Origin: Methanolobus sp.
Lineage (GTDB): Archaea; Halobacteriota; Methanosarcinia; Methanosarcinales; Methanosarcinaceae
NCBI RefSeq assembly: GCF_016278365.1
Contig: NZ_JADQBZ010000008.1
Location: 372,001 to 436,000, forward strand
Direction: 5' to 3'
DNA length: 64,000 nucleotides
Positions 33,334-43,438 of the stretch are shown here, one piece after another. The notes under the pieces are model-generated. The model was not told the DNA's origin and searched no databases. It was given only the letters and a program-made list of their open reading frames with translations. How positions within the stretch are numbered: position 1 is the stretch's first letter; the number at the start of each line of letters is the position of its first letter. Both the position numbers and the translations under genes were made by a program.

Positions 33334-36300
33334 ATGCACAGGAGTATCGAAGTTGACTGCACCACCAGTAAATCTGGTAAATCCCCAGGAGGGTTCAATT
33401 TGAAGCATGTGATTCTTGCGTTTATGCTATTTTTAGCATTGTTTTCAGGAATAGGACAGGCGAACACGATTGAAGTAGAGAATCTTACGGACAGTCTAAA
33501 TGCTGGAAATCTAGTAAATATACTGCTTGGAGAAAATAGTTCCGTCGTTGTTTCTAACATCACTGTTACAGGCACTAATCTGGCAATTGGGAAATTCACG
33601 AATGGTGGCACTCTTGGATTTGATACGGGTGTCGTGATGACTACCGGTAATCTTTCACACGTTTCTTACGATATGTCTTTCTTCGCTGACACGAACAATA
33701 CCCTACCTGGGGACAGTGATTTAGATGTACTTGTTAACAACATTACATATGATGCAGTTGTTCTGGAATTTGATTTCATTCCTGAAAAAGGTAGCATTTC
33801 ATTCAACTACCGTTTAAGTTCAGAGGAGGATTTCTTAGATGTTTATGACGATGCTTTCGGCCTCTTTGTAAATGGTGCGAATGTTGCTCTGTTACCAAAC
33901 GGATATAATGTAAGTGTTACTAATATTGGGCATGGTCCATATTATGAGGCAAGTCCTCTCAACACTTGTTTTAACGGATCAAGTATAATACTAACAGCTA
34001 GCGCTGAAGTGATGCCAAACACTTTGAACCACATGAAATTTGCAATTGCCGATGCTAGAGATGGCATTTGGGATTCAGCGGTTTTCATAGAGGGCGGTTC
34101 CTTCGTGTCTAATACTCTTCCTAATGCACCAGTAGCCCCTCTTTGTGAAGGCGAAACAAATCCTACAAACGTATCTGACCTGACTCCGGAATTTAGCTGG
34201 ACTTTCTCCGATCCTGACGTTAATGACACGCAAGGTGCTTATCAAATTCTCGTAGGTACGAGTGCAGGTGACAGCGACATGTGGGAGAGTGGTAAAGTTA
34301 CAAGTTCTTCCTCAACGGACATATCTTATGCAGGTTCCGCTCTGGGCTGGAATACAACATACCATTGGAGAGTGAAGACATGGGATAACTACGATGATGA
34401 AGGTACTTACTGTGAAAACCAGACATTTGTAACATCAGCGTTACCAGTCGCCAACTTCACTGCTAACGTTACTTCCGGTGCTCTTCCGCTTTCAGTAAGC
34501 TTCACTGACCTGTCCAGCAATACTCCAACTTCCTGGTTCTGGGACTTCGGTGATGGTAATAATTCAACTGACCAGAATGCTGCTCATATCTATGCATCCG
34601 TGGGTATCTATACCGTCAGCCTGAATGCAACAAATGCCGGCGGCAGCAACGTTAGCACACAGACCGATTATATCACTGTTGCTATTGAACCAGTTGCCAG
34701 CTTCAGTTCAAATGTTACGTCAGGAGCTGTTCCACTGTCAGTTAACTTTACCGATGAGTCAGCCAACAGTCCAATCTCCTGGTTGTGGGATTTCGGTGAC
34801 GGTAACACTTCAACTGACCAGAACCCGGCACATACTTACGTCGCTGCAGGCACCTATAACGTCACTATGAATGCGACCAACGTAGGTGGCAGCAATGTCA
34901 CCACACAAACCAATTACATCACTGTTGCTATTGCTCCTGTTGCCAGCTTCACTGCCAACGTCACTTCTGGTGCTGTTCCACTATCAGTGAACTTCACCGA
35001 TACTTCCACCAATACTCCAACCTCTTGGTTATGGGACTTTGGTGACGGCAATACTTCAACAGACCAGAATCCGACATACACATATACTGCTGTAGGAACC
35101 TATAGCATCAACCTGAATGCAACAAATGCAGGTGGCAGTAATATCAGCACTCAGACCGAGTACATCACTGCTGCGTTTGCTCCAGTTTCTAATTTCAGTG
35201 CCAATGTGACTGAAGGCGCTGTTCCATTGTCTGTGAACTTCACTGATACTTCCACCAACAGTCCGACGTCATGGTTGTGGGATTTCGGTGACGGTAACAC
35301 CTCTACAGTTCAGAACCCGGCACATATTTACGTCGCTGCAGGCATCTATAACGTCAGCCTGAATGCGACCAACGTAGGCGGCAGTAACGTCAGCACTCAG
35401 TTGTCCTTCATCACAGCTGCCTATACCCCGGTTGCCGGTTTCACTTCCAACGTTACTTCCGGTGCAGTTCCGCTTTCAGTGAGTTTCACAGATCAGTCCA
35501 CTAATGCAACTGCATGGTACTGGGATTTTGGTGATGGGAATACATCCGCTCTCCAGAACCCTACCCACACATACATGGATGTAGGTACTTATAATGTCAA
35601 CCTGACTGCAATAAATTCAATAAGTGGCAATGATACCCTTACACGGACCGATTATATCACAGTTGCTATTGCTCCTGTTGCCAGCTTCACTGCCAACGTC
35701 ACCTCCGGTGCTGTTCCACTATCAGTGAACTTCACCGATGGGTCTGCCAATGCCCCAATTTCCTGGTCATGGGACTTTGGCGATGGAACTAACTCGACAG
35801 AACAGAACCCCACCCACACCTATGCTTCTGCGGGAACTTACACGGTCAGTCTCAACTCAACTAACGTGGCTGGCAGCAATACCAGCACACAGAATGATTA
35901 TATAACAGCAGCAGTGACTCCTGTTACCAGTTTCACTGCTAACGTCACCTTCGGTGCAATTCCGCTTTCAGTGAATTTCACCGATCTGTCTGGAAACAGT
36001 CCTACTTCCTGGTTCTGGGACTTCGGTGACGGGACAAATTCGACTGACAGGAATGTTACACATACCTACACAAGTGCAGGCACTTTTATTGTTAACCTGA
36101 CAGCAACAAATGCAGGTGGCAGTAACATCAATACACAGACTATTATCACTGATTCTGTTCCTGTTTCTAACTTCAGTGCAGATGTCACCTCAGGAGCTAT
36201 TCCTTTAGCTGTGAACTTCACCGATCAATCCGTCAACGCTACTGCATGGTATTGGGAGTTTGGCGATGGAAATGCATCTGCTCTCCAGAACCCAACCCAC

Positions 36301-37317
36301 ACATACATGGATGTAGGTACTTATAATGTCAACCTGACTGCAATAAATTCAATAAGTGGCAATGATACCCTTACACGGACCGGTCACATCACCGTTGCCA
36401 TTGCTCCTATTGCCAACTTCACAGCTTCTGCAACCTCAGGAACAGCGCCTTTTGCTGTCACTTTCACCGATTTGTCTACCAACAGCCCGACTGCATGGGC
36501 ATGGGATTTCGGTGACGGAGCAACTTCGACTGACCAGAATGCAACATACACCTATACAAGTGCAGGCACCTATGCAGTCAGTCTCAATGCATCCAATGTG
36601 GGTGGTAGTAATGTAAGCACCCAGATGAGCTACATCACCGTAAGCTCCGCAAATTCTGACTCCGGCCGCCGTGCATCCTTAAGTCCCGGCCAGCCACCTG
36701 AAAGTGTCACATCTACCTACACTTCTGTAAAACATGTCATGGGAGGCACCAGCGTGGAGTACGACCTTTCAAGTACCGGTAGTCCAGTGCTTGGAATCAG
36801 CTTTGATGCAAAGGACAACGAGGGGCTTGTGGTCGCAAAAGTGCAGGTTCTCTCGGACAGGCCGGAAGGCATTCCCAACCCGCCAGGAAACTCATACCAG
36901 CTTATGAGTATCGACGTTGGAAGCCAGGGAACTATCTCAAGCCACAATGCCGATAACATCAAGATCAACTTCAAAGTAAGCTGGGACTGGATAAGAGAGA
37001 ACAACATCGACCCCTCCACTATCCGCCTGACAAGATATTATGATGGAGAGTGGCAGAAATTGCCTACAGGCAAGGTAAGTGATGACGGCCAATTTATTCA
37101 CTTCGTTGCAGAAACTCCGGGATTCTCCATCTTCAGTGTTGTCGGCGACGAGTTAGGAACAACCGAGGGAGAGAAAACTGCCGATACAGCCCTCTTTGAA
37201 GAAGCAACAGAAGTTCCCATAGAAACAGAGGACAAAAACACTCCTGGATTCACCGGATTGATGGGACTGCTCTTTGTAGCGGTTGCATTCTTGGCAAGCA
37301 GAAGGTCCAGACTTTAA
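33334..37317 (+). CDS. Giant surface protein: choice-of-anchor L domain, nine PKD repeats, PGF-CTERM
   Basis: The 1327-residue exported protein has an N-terminal hydrophobic signal (VILAFMLFLALFSGIGQAN) after a 22-residue charged leader. About residues 35-270 form a choice-of-anchor L-like domain, followed by a fibronectin-like segment (LTPEFSWTFSDPDVND). Nine PKD repeats of about 80 residues follow (WDFGDGNTSTDQNP pattern). Then come a PGF-pre-PGF domain (VWDW..RLTRYYDGEW region) and the C-terminal sorting signal TPGFTGLMGLLFVAVAFLASRRSR. PGF-CTERM proteins are processed by archaeosortase ArtA and lipid-linked, so this is a cell-surface adhesin or S-layer-associated protein. Neighbouring PKD units are nearly identical in DNA. 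Confidence 0.9.
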   Translation: MHRSIEVDCTTSKSGKSPGGFNLKHVILAFMLFLALFSGIGQANTIEVENLTDSLNAGNLVNILLGENSSVVVSNITVTGTNLAIGKFTNGGTLGFDTGVVMTTGNLSHVSYDMSFFADTNNTLPGDSDLDVLVNNITYDAVVLEFDFIPEKGSISFNYRLSSEEDFLDVYDDAFGLFVNGANVALLPNGYNVSVTNIGHGPYYEASPLNTCFNGSSIILTASAEVMPNTLNHMKFAIADARDGIWDSAVFIEGGSFVSNTLPNAPVAPLCEGETNPTNVSDLTPEFSWTFSDPDVNDTQGAYQILVGTSAGDSDMWESGKVTSSSSTDISYAGSALGWNTTYHWRVKTWDNYDDEGTYCENQTFVTSALPVANFTANVTSGALPLSVSFTDLSSNTPTSWFWDFGDGNNSTDQNAAHIYASVGIYTVSLNATNAGGSNVSTQTDYITVAIEPVASFSSNVTSGAVPLSVNFTDESANSPISWLWDFGDGNTSTDQNPAHTYVAAGTYNVTMNATNVGGSNVTTQTNYITVAIAPVASFTANVTSGAVPLSVNFTDTSTNTPTSWLWDFGDGNTSTDQNPTYTYTAVGTYSINLNATNAGGSNISTQTEYITAAFAPVSNFSANVTEGAVPLSVNFTDTSTNSPTSWLWDFGDGNTSTVQNPAHIYVAAGIYNVSLNATNVGGSNVSTQLSFITAAYTPVAGFTSNVTSGAVPLSVSFTDQSTNATAWYWDFGDGNTSALQNPTHTYMDVGTYNVNLTAINSISGNDTLTRTDYITVAIAPVASFTANVTSGAVPLSVNFTDGSANAPISWSWDFGDGTNSTEQNPTHTYASAGTYTVSLNSTNVAGSNTSTQNDYITAAVTPVTSFTANVTFGAIPLSVNFTDLSGNSPTSWFWDFGDGTNSTDRNVTHTYTSAGTFIVNLTATNAGGSNINTQTIITDSVPVSNFSADVTSGAIPLAVNFTDQSVNATAWYWEFGDGNASALQNPTHTYMDVGTYNVNLTAINSISGNDTLTRTGHITVAIAPIANFTASATSGTAPFAVTFTDLSTNSPTAWAWDFGDGATSTDQNATYTYTSAGTYAVSLNASNVGGSNVSTQMSYITVSSANSDSGRRASLSPGQPPESVTSTYTSVKHVMGGTSVEYDLSSTGSPVLGISFDAKDNEGLVVAKVQVLSDRPEGIPNPPGNSYQLMSIDVGSQGTISSHNADNIKINFKVSWDWIRENNIDPSTIRLTRYYDGEWQKLPTGKVSDDGQFIHFVAETPGFSIFSVVGDELGTTEGEKTADTALFEEATEVPIETEDKNTPGFTGLMGLLFVAVAFLASRRSRL

Positions 37318-37343
37318 GGAAAGGGCAGTCACCTGTCCTTTTC
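37318..37343. terminator. Bidirectional terminator hairpin
   Basis: GGAAAGGGCAG pairs with CTGTCCTTTTC around the loop TCAC, an 11-pair stem with two G-T pairs. It lies between the PKD gene and the convergent DUF2119 gene and includes the stop codon of the latter. Confidence 0.6.
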
Positions 37344-37958
37344 AATTTCTTTTTTCATGAACATTTCCAGGCCATCCTGCAATCCGTAGAAGTTCCTGTA
37401 ATCCCGGATAACATTCTCTGCTTGCTTTGGATAACGCCTGAACATAAACCTGACAAATTCCTCTTTGGACGTACATTCCTTTACAATGCCTATAAGCTCC
37501 GTAGCGTATTTTTTTGACATTACGTTATCTTTCTGTATCTCGAATGTCAGGCACAGAGCCTGCGCCGGAAAATATTTCCTCCGGATGAACGGTCCAACCG
37601 AACCCAGCAACACGCCGTAGTTCAGCCTGCTGAACGCAGGTACACCTACACGCTGAAGCCTGTCCGGCTCGGTAAGGGCGGAGAGATTTTTTGCAGAGTA
37701 GGAGTGCAGCTCGATGTAAATATCAGGGTGCAACTCCTCCACTGCCTCAGTGATGGACTGGCCTATGGTTGTAAAATAACTGTCATCCAGCGTTGACACA
37801 TAATTGCCTGTGCTAACTACAGGAATAACTGCCAGAGTGCCTTTCTCCGGGGCCTGTACATTTTCAAGTATGTCTGAAGTATCCTTCCATTCGTTCCCGT
37901 GCAGGCCGGCAACAAAAAGCCTGACAGGGAGACCTTGTCCGAGTATCTTGTATGACAT
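37329..37958 (-). CDS. DUF2119-like protein, zinc-peptidase-related fold
   Basis: The 209-residue protein has FVAGLHGNEWKDT, IELHSYS and TFEIQKDN, reminiscent of the zinc-binding His/Glu set of the succinylglutamate desuccinylase or carboxypeptidase-type family. DUF2119 is known from methanogens and has no assigned reaction. It is the second gene of a unit with the S4/FtsJ gene, with eight bases between them. The similarity of the HxxE/H motifs to metallopeptidases is seen in sequence; activity is inferred. Confidence 0.72.
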   Translation of the reverse strand: MSYKILGQGLPVRLFVAGLHGNEWKDTSDILENVQAPEKGTLAVIPVVSTGNYVSTLDDSYFTTIGQSITEAVEELHPDIYIELHSYSAKNLSALTEPDRLQRVGVPAFSRLNYGVLLGSVGPFIRRKYFPAQALCLTFEIQKDNVMSKKYATELIGIVKECTSKEEFVRFMFRRYPKQAENVIRDYRNFYGLQDGLEMFMKKEIEKDR

Positions 37959-37966
37959 TTGAATAA

Positions 37967-38629
37967 TCAGCTGCTCTCTTTCTCGGCTATGACGTAGATC
38001 TCCATCTGTTCCGGATCTATCACATTCAGTATCCTGAACCCGCCGTCCTCTACCATTTCAATGAATGGATGGCTGTCTTCTATATTTGATATCTTGATGA
38101 CCAGCAGGAGCTTCCCACCGGTCTTTAGCAGAGGGGAGACTCTCTCCAGGGCCTGTATTGAATCAAGGGGTTCAAGTGTCATGTCAATAAGCAGCACGTC
38201 CACCTGCTCTGGTGAGAGTTCCCGAAGGGGAGCGTGGAATACATCTGCAAACACAATAGATACATTGTCTTTCTCGTGTTCTATCTTCTTAAGCTCGGCT
38301 CTGAAATCCCTGCTGAACTCAACTCCCCGGACCTTAGCGGCTATTTCCGATACATAGAGCACGAACCCTCCGGCACTCGACCCCAGGTCAAGCACACTGT
38401 CATTCTCAGTGATCATGCCGGTGGCTTCCTGTATCTTTTTAAGTTTAAAGTACCCCTTTGGCATATCCAGGCCTTCCTCCACCCGGACCTCTTCCCCGGC
38501 CATAATATCCTTTGAAGGTTTTCTCACAATAATCCCGCCTACGCTGACATTCCCTTCAAGTATCGCGGTCTTTGCCCGCGCCCGGGACTTGAAGTGGCCG
38601 GTCTCCACAAGATATGCGTCCAGTCTCAT
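37967..38629 (-). CDS. TlyA/FtsJ-like RNA methyltransferase with S4 domain
   Basis: The 220-residue protein has an S4 RNA-binding domain at the N-terminus (MRLDAYLVETGHFKSRARAKTAI, then LEGNVSVGGIIVRKPSKDI). An FtsJ-type methyltransferase follows (VLDLGSSAGGFVLYV, then ADVFHAPLRELSPEQVDVLLIDMT). TlyA proteins methylate rRNA 2'-hydroxyls. The length is near the compact end of the family. Its substrate in archaea is uncertain, with rRNA most likely. It is followed after eight bases by the DUF2119 gene. Confidence 0.88.
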   Translation of the reverse strand: MRLDAYLVETGHFKSRARAKTAILEGNVSVGGIIVRKPSKDIMAGEEVRVEEGLDMPKGYFKLKKIQEATGMITENDSVLDLGSSAGGFVLYVSEIAAKVRGVEFSRDFRAELKKIEHEKDNVSIVFADVFHAPLRELSPEQVDVLLIDMTLEPLDSIQALERVSPLLKTGGKLLLVIKISNIEDSHPFIEMVEDGGFRILNVIDPEQMEIYVIAEKESS

Positions 38630-38705
38630 AAGAAGGCTAATATAGGCTTTACTATTTTAGACTTTACCATGAACGGCTGCATGTAGAATCCATCACTGGA
38701 TATTA

Positions 38706-39953
38706 TTATTCCGGCACCCATCTTTCCATCACAGGCCTTGCCGACAGGCCGTGTATGAATATGGAAAGGATGATCACCGTGGTAACCAGGGCAAGGGCTT
38801 CCTTGCTTCCCTCAAAACCTGCATGAGAATAAGCATAGAGTAGATAATATATTGATCCTATCCCGCGGATACCATAAAATGAAATGATGTACTTTTTAGA
38901 TTTTCGCAAACGTGTTCCGGACAGAGCGAGAAGTCCGGTCAAAGGCCTGACAATCAGCACTATGAAAGCAGCTGCCGGGATCATATACCATTGAAAGTCC
39001 TCCATAAACCCGTGGCTGATGTAAACTCCCAGCATGGTGAATAAGATCACTACAAGAGTCCTTTCTATCTCTTCGGAAAAGTCATGCAGGAGATCCAGAT
39101 ACTCATGCATGATCTCCTGCTGTTTGAAGGTGCATGCTGCTACAAAGACTGTAATGAAGCCATATGAATTGGCCATCTGGGCCAGCCCATAAGGAAAGAG
39201 TGTGAGGCTAAGTGCCAGCAATCCCACGGATAGGACTGAACTGTTACACTGAGGTCGGGGACAGCTGAAAATTATTTTTGCCAGCAGCCAGCCGGTTCCT
39301 ATCCCCAGAAGCGTACCCACAATGATCTTATAGAGAACATCGATTACAAGCCAGTCGGCAAACCATAGTGAAGGATGAATACCCGCCAGGGCCATGGCAA
39401 TGGCCATATTGGTAAAAGGGAAGGCCAGTCCGTCATTCAACCCAGCCTCGGCGGTCAGCGCCAGCCGGGCACTTGATGTATCTTCCTCATGGGGAGGTGT
39501 TGTTTGTATATCTGAAGCCAGTACGGGGTCCGTAGGAGCTAGCACGGCTCCCAGCAGCATTGCTGTGGCAGGTGCAAATCCCAGGAACTTCCATCCGTAA
39601 AGTGCTATTAAGGCAATTGTCAGCGGCATGGTGATAGCCAGCGGTCGTACAGCATAACGCCAGGTTTCCCAGGCAAAAGGCCGCTTGAGTTTAAGTCCTG
39701 CAGCAGTAAGTGAAATGATAACACCTATCTCTGTAAGCCTTTCGCCCAGATAAGGTTCTTCTCCGATATGGGGTAGAGGGCTTTCCGGAAAAAAGAAGAA
39801 CACAACGGAAGATATCAACAGATACGCAATGGGCGCGGTTATCATATGACGTGACAGGAATCGTGGGGATACCACTGCGATCAAAACAGCAATCCCCAGG
39901 TAAAACAGGATCAGATTATAACTGCCAGGGGAAAACACATCGACCGGTTCCAT
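38706..39953 (-). CDS. Monovalent cation/proton antiporter, CPA1 family
   Basis: The 415-residue protein has about 12 hydrophobic helices. Motifs include VLAPTDPVLASDIQT (the CPA1 DP motif with conserved Asp), LNDGLAFPFTNMA (NDG helix) and RPLTGLLAL. It exchanges Na+ or K+ for protons at the cytoplasmic membrane and would help control pH and salt, which fits a halotolerant methanogen with a betaine transporter. It stands alone. The cation cannot be fixed from sequence. Confidence 0.9.
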   Translation of the reverse strand: MEPVDVFSPGSYNLILFYLGIAVLIAVVSPRFLSRHMITAPIAYLLISSVVFFFFPESPLPHIGEEPYLGERLTEIGVIISLTAAGLKLKRPFAWETWRYAVRPLAITMPLTIALIALYGWKFLGFAPATAMLLGAVLAPTDPVLASDIQTTPPHEEDTSSARLALTAEAGLNDGLAFPFTNMAIAMALAGIHPSLWFADWLVIDVLYKIIVGTLLGIGTGWLLAKIIFSCPRPQCNSSVLSVGLLALSLTLFPYGLAQMANSYGFITVFVAACTFKQQEIMHEYLDLLHDFSEEIERTLVVILFTMLGVYISHGFMEDFQWYMIPAAAFIVLIVRPLTGLLALSGTRLRKSKKYIISFYGIRGIGSIYYLLYAYSHAGFEGSKEALALVTTVIILSIFIHGLSARPVMERWVPE

Positions 39954-40143
39954 GAGTTACCTGCTTAGCTCTTTAAAGGTTACAATAAATGCACTAAAAT
40001 AAAATGAGTCTCCATTATTAAAGTTTTTACTTCATAAAATATTAGATGAGTATTGAAAGTAAGGCCATGATATTATGGGAGTGGTCAGTATTTATACCAT
40101 AACACCCAGATTTCCCTGAAACATGGATAAAGGATGGAAATAA

Positions 40144-40806
40144 GTGTTAAAAGCAGTGATATTTGACATGGACGGCGTGCTGACAGATTCAATGCCTTAC
40201 CACGCACAGGCCATGAAGAAGGTGTTCAACAGGCGGGGGATCACCATCGACATACAGGACATCTATGAGAGAGAAGGGGAAAAGACCGTGGATGTCGTTG
40301 ACTTCCTGCTGAAGAAGGGGACAGGTGACACTTCAGAATATGACCGGAGCTCCATTGTTGAAGATTACATCGCAGAGTTCAGAGTTATTGCAGATATAAG
40401 GGTGTTCGAAGGGATGAAGGAGTGTTTGCAGGCGCTTAAAACGAAGTTCCTGCTTGCGGTGGTATCCGGTTCCGACAAACCCATAGTTTACGACATAATG
40501 GAGAAGAAGTTCCCAGGAATTTTTGACGTCATCGTTACAGGAGATGATGTAAAGCGCGGTAAGCCTGCCCCCGAGCCATACCTGAAAGCTGTCTCCATGT
40601 TAAAAATAGGTAAAAAGGAGTGCTTCGTTGTGGAGAACGCTCCCATGGGTGTGGATTCAGCTCTCAGTGCCGGACTCTGCTGTATTGCAGTGCCAACTTA
40701 CCTTGCACCTGAGAAACTAAGCAGTGCTAACCTTCTTATTCCTGACCACAAGGAACTGGTAAACTACCTCCTTGATCTTGAGCCCACAAGCAACACCTGC
40801 CTTTAG
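40144..40806 (+). CDS. HAD-superfamily phosphatase (beta-phosphoglucomutase-like)
   Basis: The 220-residue protein begins at GTG after GGATGG. Motif I is IFDMDGVLTDS, motif II VVSGSDKP, and motif III/IV GDDVKRGKPAPEPY with CFVVENAPMGVDSA. This is the subfamily of beta-phosphoglucomutases and sugar-phosphate phosphatases. The nucleophile and acid/base Asp (DxD) are intact. It is upstream of the convergent oxidoreductase gene. The exact sugar substrate is unknown. Confidence 0.9.
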   Translation: MLKAVIFDMDGVLTDSMPYHAQAMKKVFNRRGITIDIQDIYEREGEKTVDVVDFLLKKGTGDTSEYDRSSIVEDYIAEFRVIADIRVFEGMKECLQALKTKFLLAVVSGSDKPIVYDIMEKKFPGIFDVIVTGDDVKRGKPAPEPYLKAVSMLKIGKKECFVVENAPMGVDSALSAGLCCIAVPTYLAPEKLSSANLLIPDHKELVNYLLDLEPTSNTCL

Positions 40807-40817
40807 TTTTTAAAGGC

Positions 40818-41906
40818 TCAGTCTTTGAAATAATTGCATTTAATGCCGCTGCTGTCCGAGCACTGGTTGCAGGAAATGCATTTGACTGCATCAGCCTGCC
40901 CCGTCCTGAGTTTAGCCACCAGGTCCGGCTCGGCAATGAACGGCCTGCTCAGGGATATCATGTCAGTGTATCCATCCTCAAGCAGCATCTCCATAACTCC
41001 CTTTGACCTGATGCCGCCGACGAGTATTACAGGGATATCGATAGCTTCTTTCATCATCCTGGAATATTCCCTGTAGTAAGCTTCCTCTTCCGGCGAGCTT
41101 ATTTTTGTCCTGAACATCTCATCTCCTGCATCAGCGATCCCTCCGCTGACTTCGATTGCACAGACCCCGTTATCTGCCAGTATCTTTGCTATCTCTATTG
41201 ATTCCGGAGCATCAAGGGAATTCTTTTTGGAACCTTTAGGGAAACCATCCGTAACGTTCAGCTTGACCATTATTGGATAATCACCGACCATCTCCCGGGA
41301 TCTTTTAATTATGTCAAGAATTACCTGCGTGCGTTCTATTATGCTGCCTCCCCACATGTCCTTCCTGCGGTTGGTATAGGGCGAGATGAAGTTGCTTAGC
41401 AGGAAACCGTGGGCGCAATGCAACTGCACTGCATCAAAACCTGCTTCTTTGCATCTCCTGACAGCCTGTGCAAAGTCCTCTATGGTTTCCAGGATTTCCT
41501 GCTCGCTCATTTCTTCGGGGGTTGTTCCTGTACCCTTTAGAGTGATAGAAGAAGGAGCAAGTGCATATGGATTATCGGTGCTGATCATAGTTTGCCTGCC
41601 GCCGTGCACCACCTGGAGCACTATTCTCCCTCCTTGTGCATGAACTCTGGAAACGATTTCCCTGTAAGCTTCGATGAACCTGTCGTCATATATTCCCTGC
41701 TGCAGGTGGTCGCTCTTTCCTTTCGGGTTGACATATGCATAGCCCGTGATAATGAGCCCGACCTCGTTCATGGCAAGTTCCTCATACATGTCTCCAATCC
41801 TTGAGGTGGGCGTACCGTCGGCTTGCGCCATCCATTCGTGGGTCGCAGAGCGCACAAAGCGATTGCGGACATCAAATCCGCACAAGGTCATCGGTTCGAA
41901 CAACAT
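40818..41906 (-). CDS. NADH:flavin oxidoreductase, old yellow enzyme family
   Basis: The 362-residue FMN enzyme has TM-barrel motifs NRFVRSATHEWMA, GRIVLQVVHGGRQT, AVQLHCAHGFLLSNFISPYTNRR, VKLNVTDGFPKG and PVILVGGIRS. The C-terminus has CISCNQCSDSSGIKC, four cysteines that could bind an iron-sulfur cluster as in 2,4-dienoyl-CoA reductase relatives, though the large C-terminal reductase domains are missing. It probably reduces electrophilic alkenes or quinone-like electron acceptors. The exact role is unknown. Confidence 0.9.
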   Translation of the reverse strand: MLFEPMTLCGFDVRNRFVRSATHEWMAQADGTPTSRIGDMYEELAMNEVGLIITGYAYVNPKGKSDHLQQGIYDDRFIEAYREIVSRVHAQGGRIVLQVVHGGRQTMISTDNPYALAPSSITLKGTGTTPEEMSEQEILETIEDFAQAVRRCKEAGFDAVQLHCAHGFLLSNFISPYTNRRKDMWGGSIIERTQVILDIIKRSREMVGDYPIMVKLNVTDGFPKGSKKNSLDAPESIEIAKILADNGVCAIEVSGGIADAGDEMFRTKISSPEEEAYYREYSRMMKEAIDIPVILVGGIRSKGVMEMLLEDGYTDMISLSRPFIAEPDLVAKLRTGQADAVKCISCNQCSDSSGIKCNYFKD

Positions 41907-41979
41907 GAGGAGTTATTGATGCCAGTGGCTTATAATGCTTTTCTTAGACCGCCTTTTGGATACGAAATGAGCTTGCACA

Positions 41980-42681
41980 TCAATGATATGCTGAACGGAT
42001 CTTATCTCTCAGTTCCTCATTGCGGACCCTGTAGAGCAGCAGTGTGACAAAGAGCAGGAAGAATGCGGCCATATTGATGAGCAGTGTCAATTGAAGAGTA
42101 GTGCCTTCAAGCCCGCCGCCAGACCCTCCGTAGGCAGAAGAACCGAACATAAGCGGATGTGCAGAACGCCAGAGCCTGATAGACAGGAAGCTCAGGGGCA
42201 CAGAAACAAAGCCTACTATGCCAAAAACAGCAGCGAGCCGGGCTCTCTTTTCGGGTTCTTCGATAGCCTGGCGCAACATCAGGTATGCAAGATAGACGAG
42301 CATAAGCACCAATGACGTGGTAAGCCTGGGTTCCCATACCCAGTACCATCCCCAGGTAGCTTTTGCCCATATTGAGCCGGTGACAAGAACAAGGAAGGAG
42401 AATACAACACCAACCTCGGCAGCCGAGAGCGCAACAGTGTCCCATTTGCTGCTATTGAGCCTGAGATGCTGTACACTTGCAATAAGCACGACAATGAATG
42501 AGAAATAAGCCGTAAATGCAATCGGAAGATGGAAATAGAATATCTTGAAACTATTGTCCAGTATCTGCCCTGTGCCGCTTCTCATCTCCGGAAGGTAGAA
42601 GAACACTATCCATATGGCAAGTGACATAAGAGCGATAGTAGCGATTGCAAGTGCTTTCTCTGGATTCCATTTTAAGGACAT
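41980..42681 (-). CDS. ccmC: Cytochrome c biogenesis / haem exporter CcmC
   Basis: The 233-residue membrane protein has six hydrophobic helices and the WWD-type haem-handling signature ATWGWYWVWEPRLTTSLVLML. Conserved His in FHLPIAFTAY and in SAHPLMFGS could bind haem. In bacteria CcmC delivers haem to CcmE outside the membrane. It lies downstream of ccmB and ccmA on the same strand, forming ccmABC. Such genes occur in methanogens that have c-type cytochromes with methanophenazine. No ccmE or ccmF is seen in this window. Confidence 0.92.
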   Translation of the reverse strand: MSLKWNPEKALAIATIALMSLAIWIVFFYLPEMRSGTGQILDNSFKIFYFHLPIAFTAYFSFIVVLIASVQHLRLNSSKWDTVALSAAEVGVVFSFLVLVTGSIWAKATWGWYWVWEPRLTTSLVLMLVYLAYLMLRQAIEEPEKRARLAAVFGIVGFVSVPLSFLSIRLWRSAHPLMFGSSAYGGSGGGLEGTTLQLTLLINMAAFFLLFVTLLLYRVRNEELRDKIRSAYH

Positions 42682-42747
42682 GCTGTCTCCTGTGACATTA
42701 CCGATGCTTTACTTTTTATATAAAGGCTTTTGATATGCTCAGGCCAC

Positions 42748-43422
42748 TCAGTCCTGGATGATGAATTCGAAGACAAGATGCCCTACAGCAAAGAATATCA
42801 GGTCGTATACAAGCAGGAGTCGCATTTCTGTATATATGCCGCTGATGTCGCCGGTAGCCAGCACCTTGCCTGTTGCCATCACAGCCGGAATGAGGACAGG
42901 GATAATAAGAGGCAGTAGCAGTATAGGGAGCATTATCTCCCTTGCTCGTGTATTGACAGTGAGAGCCGATAACAATGTCCCGACAACGACAAAACCAAGA
43001 GTGCCAAGGATTATCACCAGTGACAGGCCTGCAAGACCGCTGATCTCATAATTGAACAGCACTACAAAAACCGGGATGGTCAGTGCCTCGACAAGGAACA
43101 TGATAATGGCGCTTGAGATTATTTTGCCTGTATAGATAGCTCCGCGGTCGACAGGACAGAGTTTCAATCCTTCAAGGCACCCATTGTCCATTTCAGAACC
43201 GAAGGCACGTGAGAGTCCCAACGTTCCCGCGAATATGAAAGATATCCAGAGCACTCCAGGAGCTAGTTTCTCAATGACATCGGGCTGGCCCAGCATCTCT
43301 CCAAATGCTATACTGAATATGATAATCACAAGAAGGGAAAAGATGAACATGGAGTTTATCATCTGCTTGGTCCTGAACTCTGACCTCAGATCCTTTATTG
43401 CTATATGGAAACTTCTGATCAT
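42748..43422 (-). CDS. ccmB: Haem exporter permease CcmB
   Basis: The 224-residue, six-helix membrane protein begins MIRSFHIAIKDLRSEFRTKQMINSM and contains LGLSRAFGSEMDNGCLEGLKL, the CcmB signature. It forms the membrane part of the CcmAB ABC unit with the gene at 43439, separated by 16 bases, and is followed by ccmC 66 bases on. The order A-B-C is conserved in other cytochrome-containing archaea. Confidence 0.92.
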   Translation of the reverse strand: MIRSFHIAIKDLRSEFRTKQMINSMFIFSLLVIIIFSIAFGEMLGQPDVIEKLAPGVLWISFIFAGTLGLSRAFGSEMDNGCLEGLKLCPVDRGAIYTGKIISSAIIMFLVEALTIPVFVVLFNYEISGLAGLSLVIILGTLGFVVVGTLLSALTVNTRAREIMLPILLLPLIIPVLIPAVMATGKVLATGDISGIYTEMRLLLVYDLIFFAVGHLVFEFIIQD

Positions 43423-43438
43423 GTTCTGCTGCCTCCAG

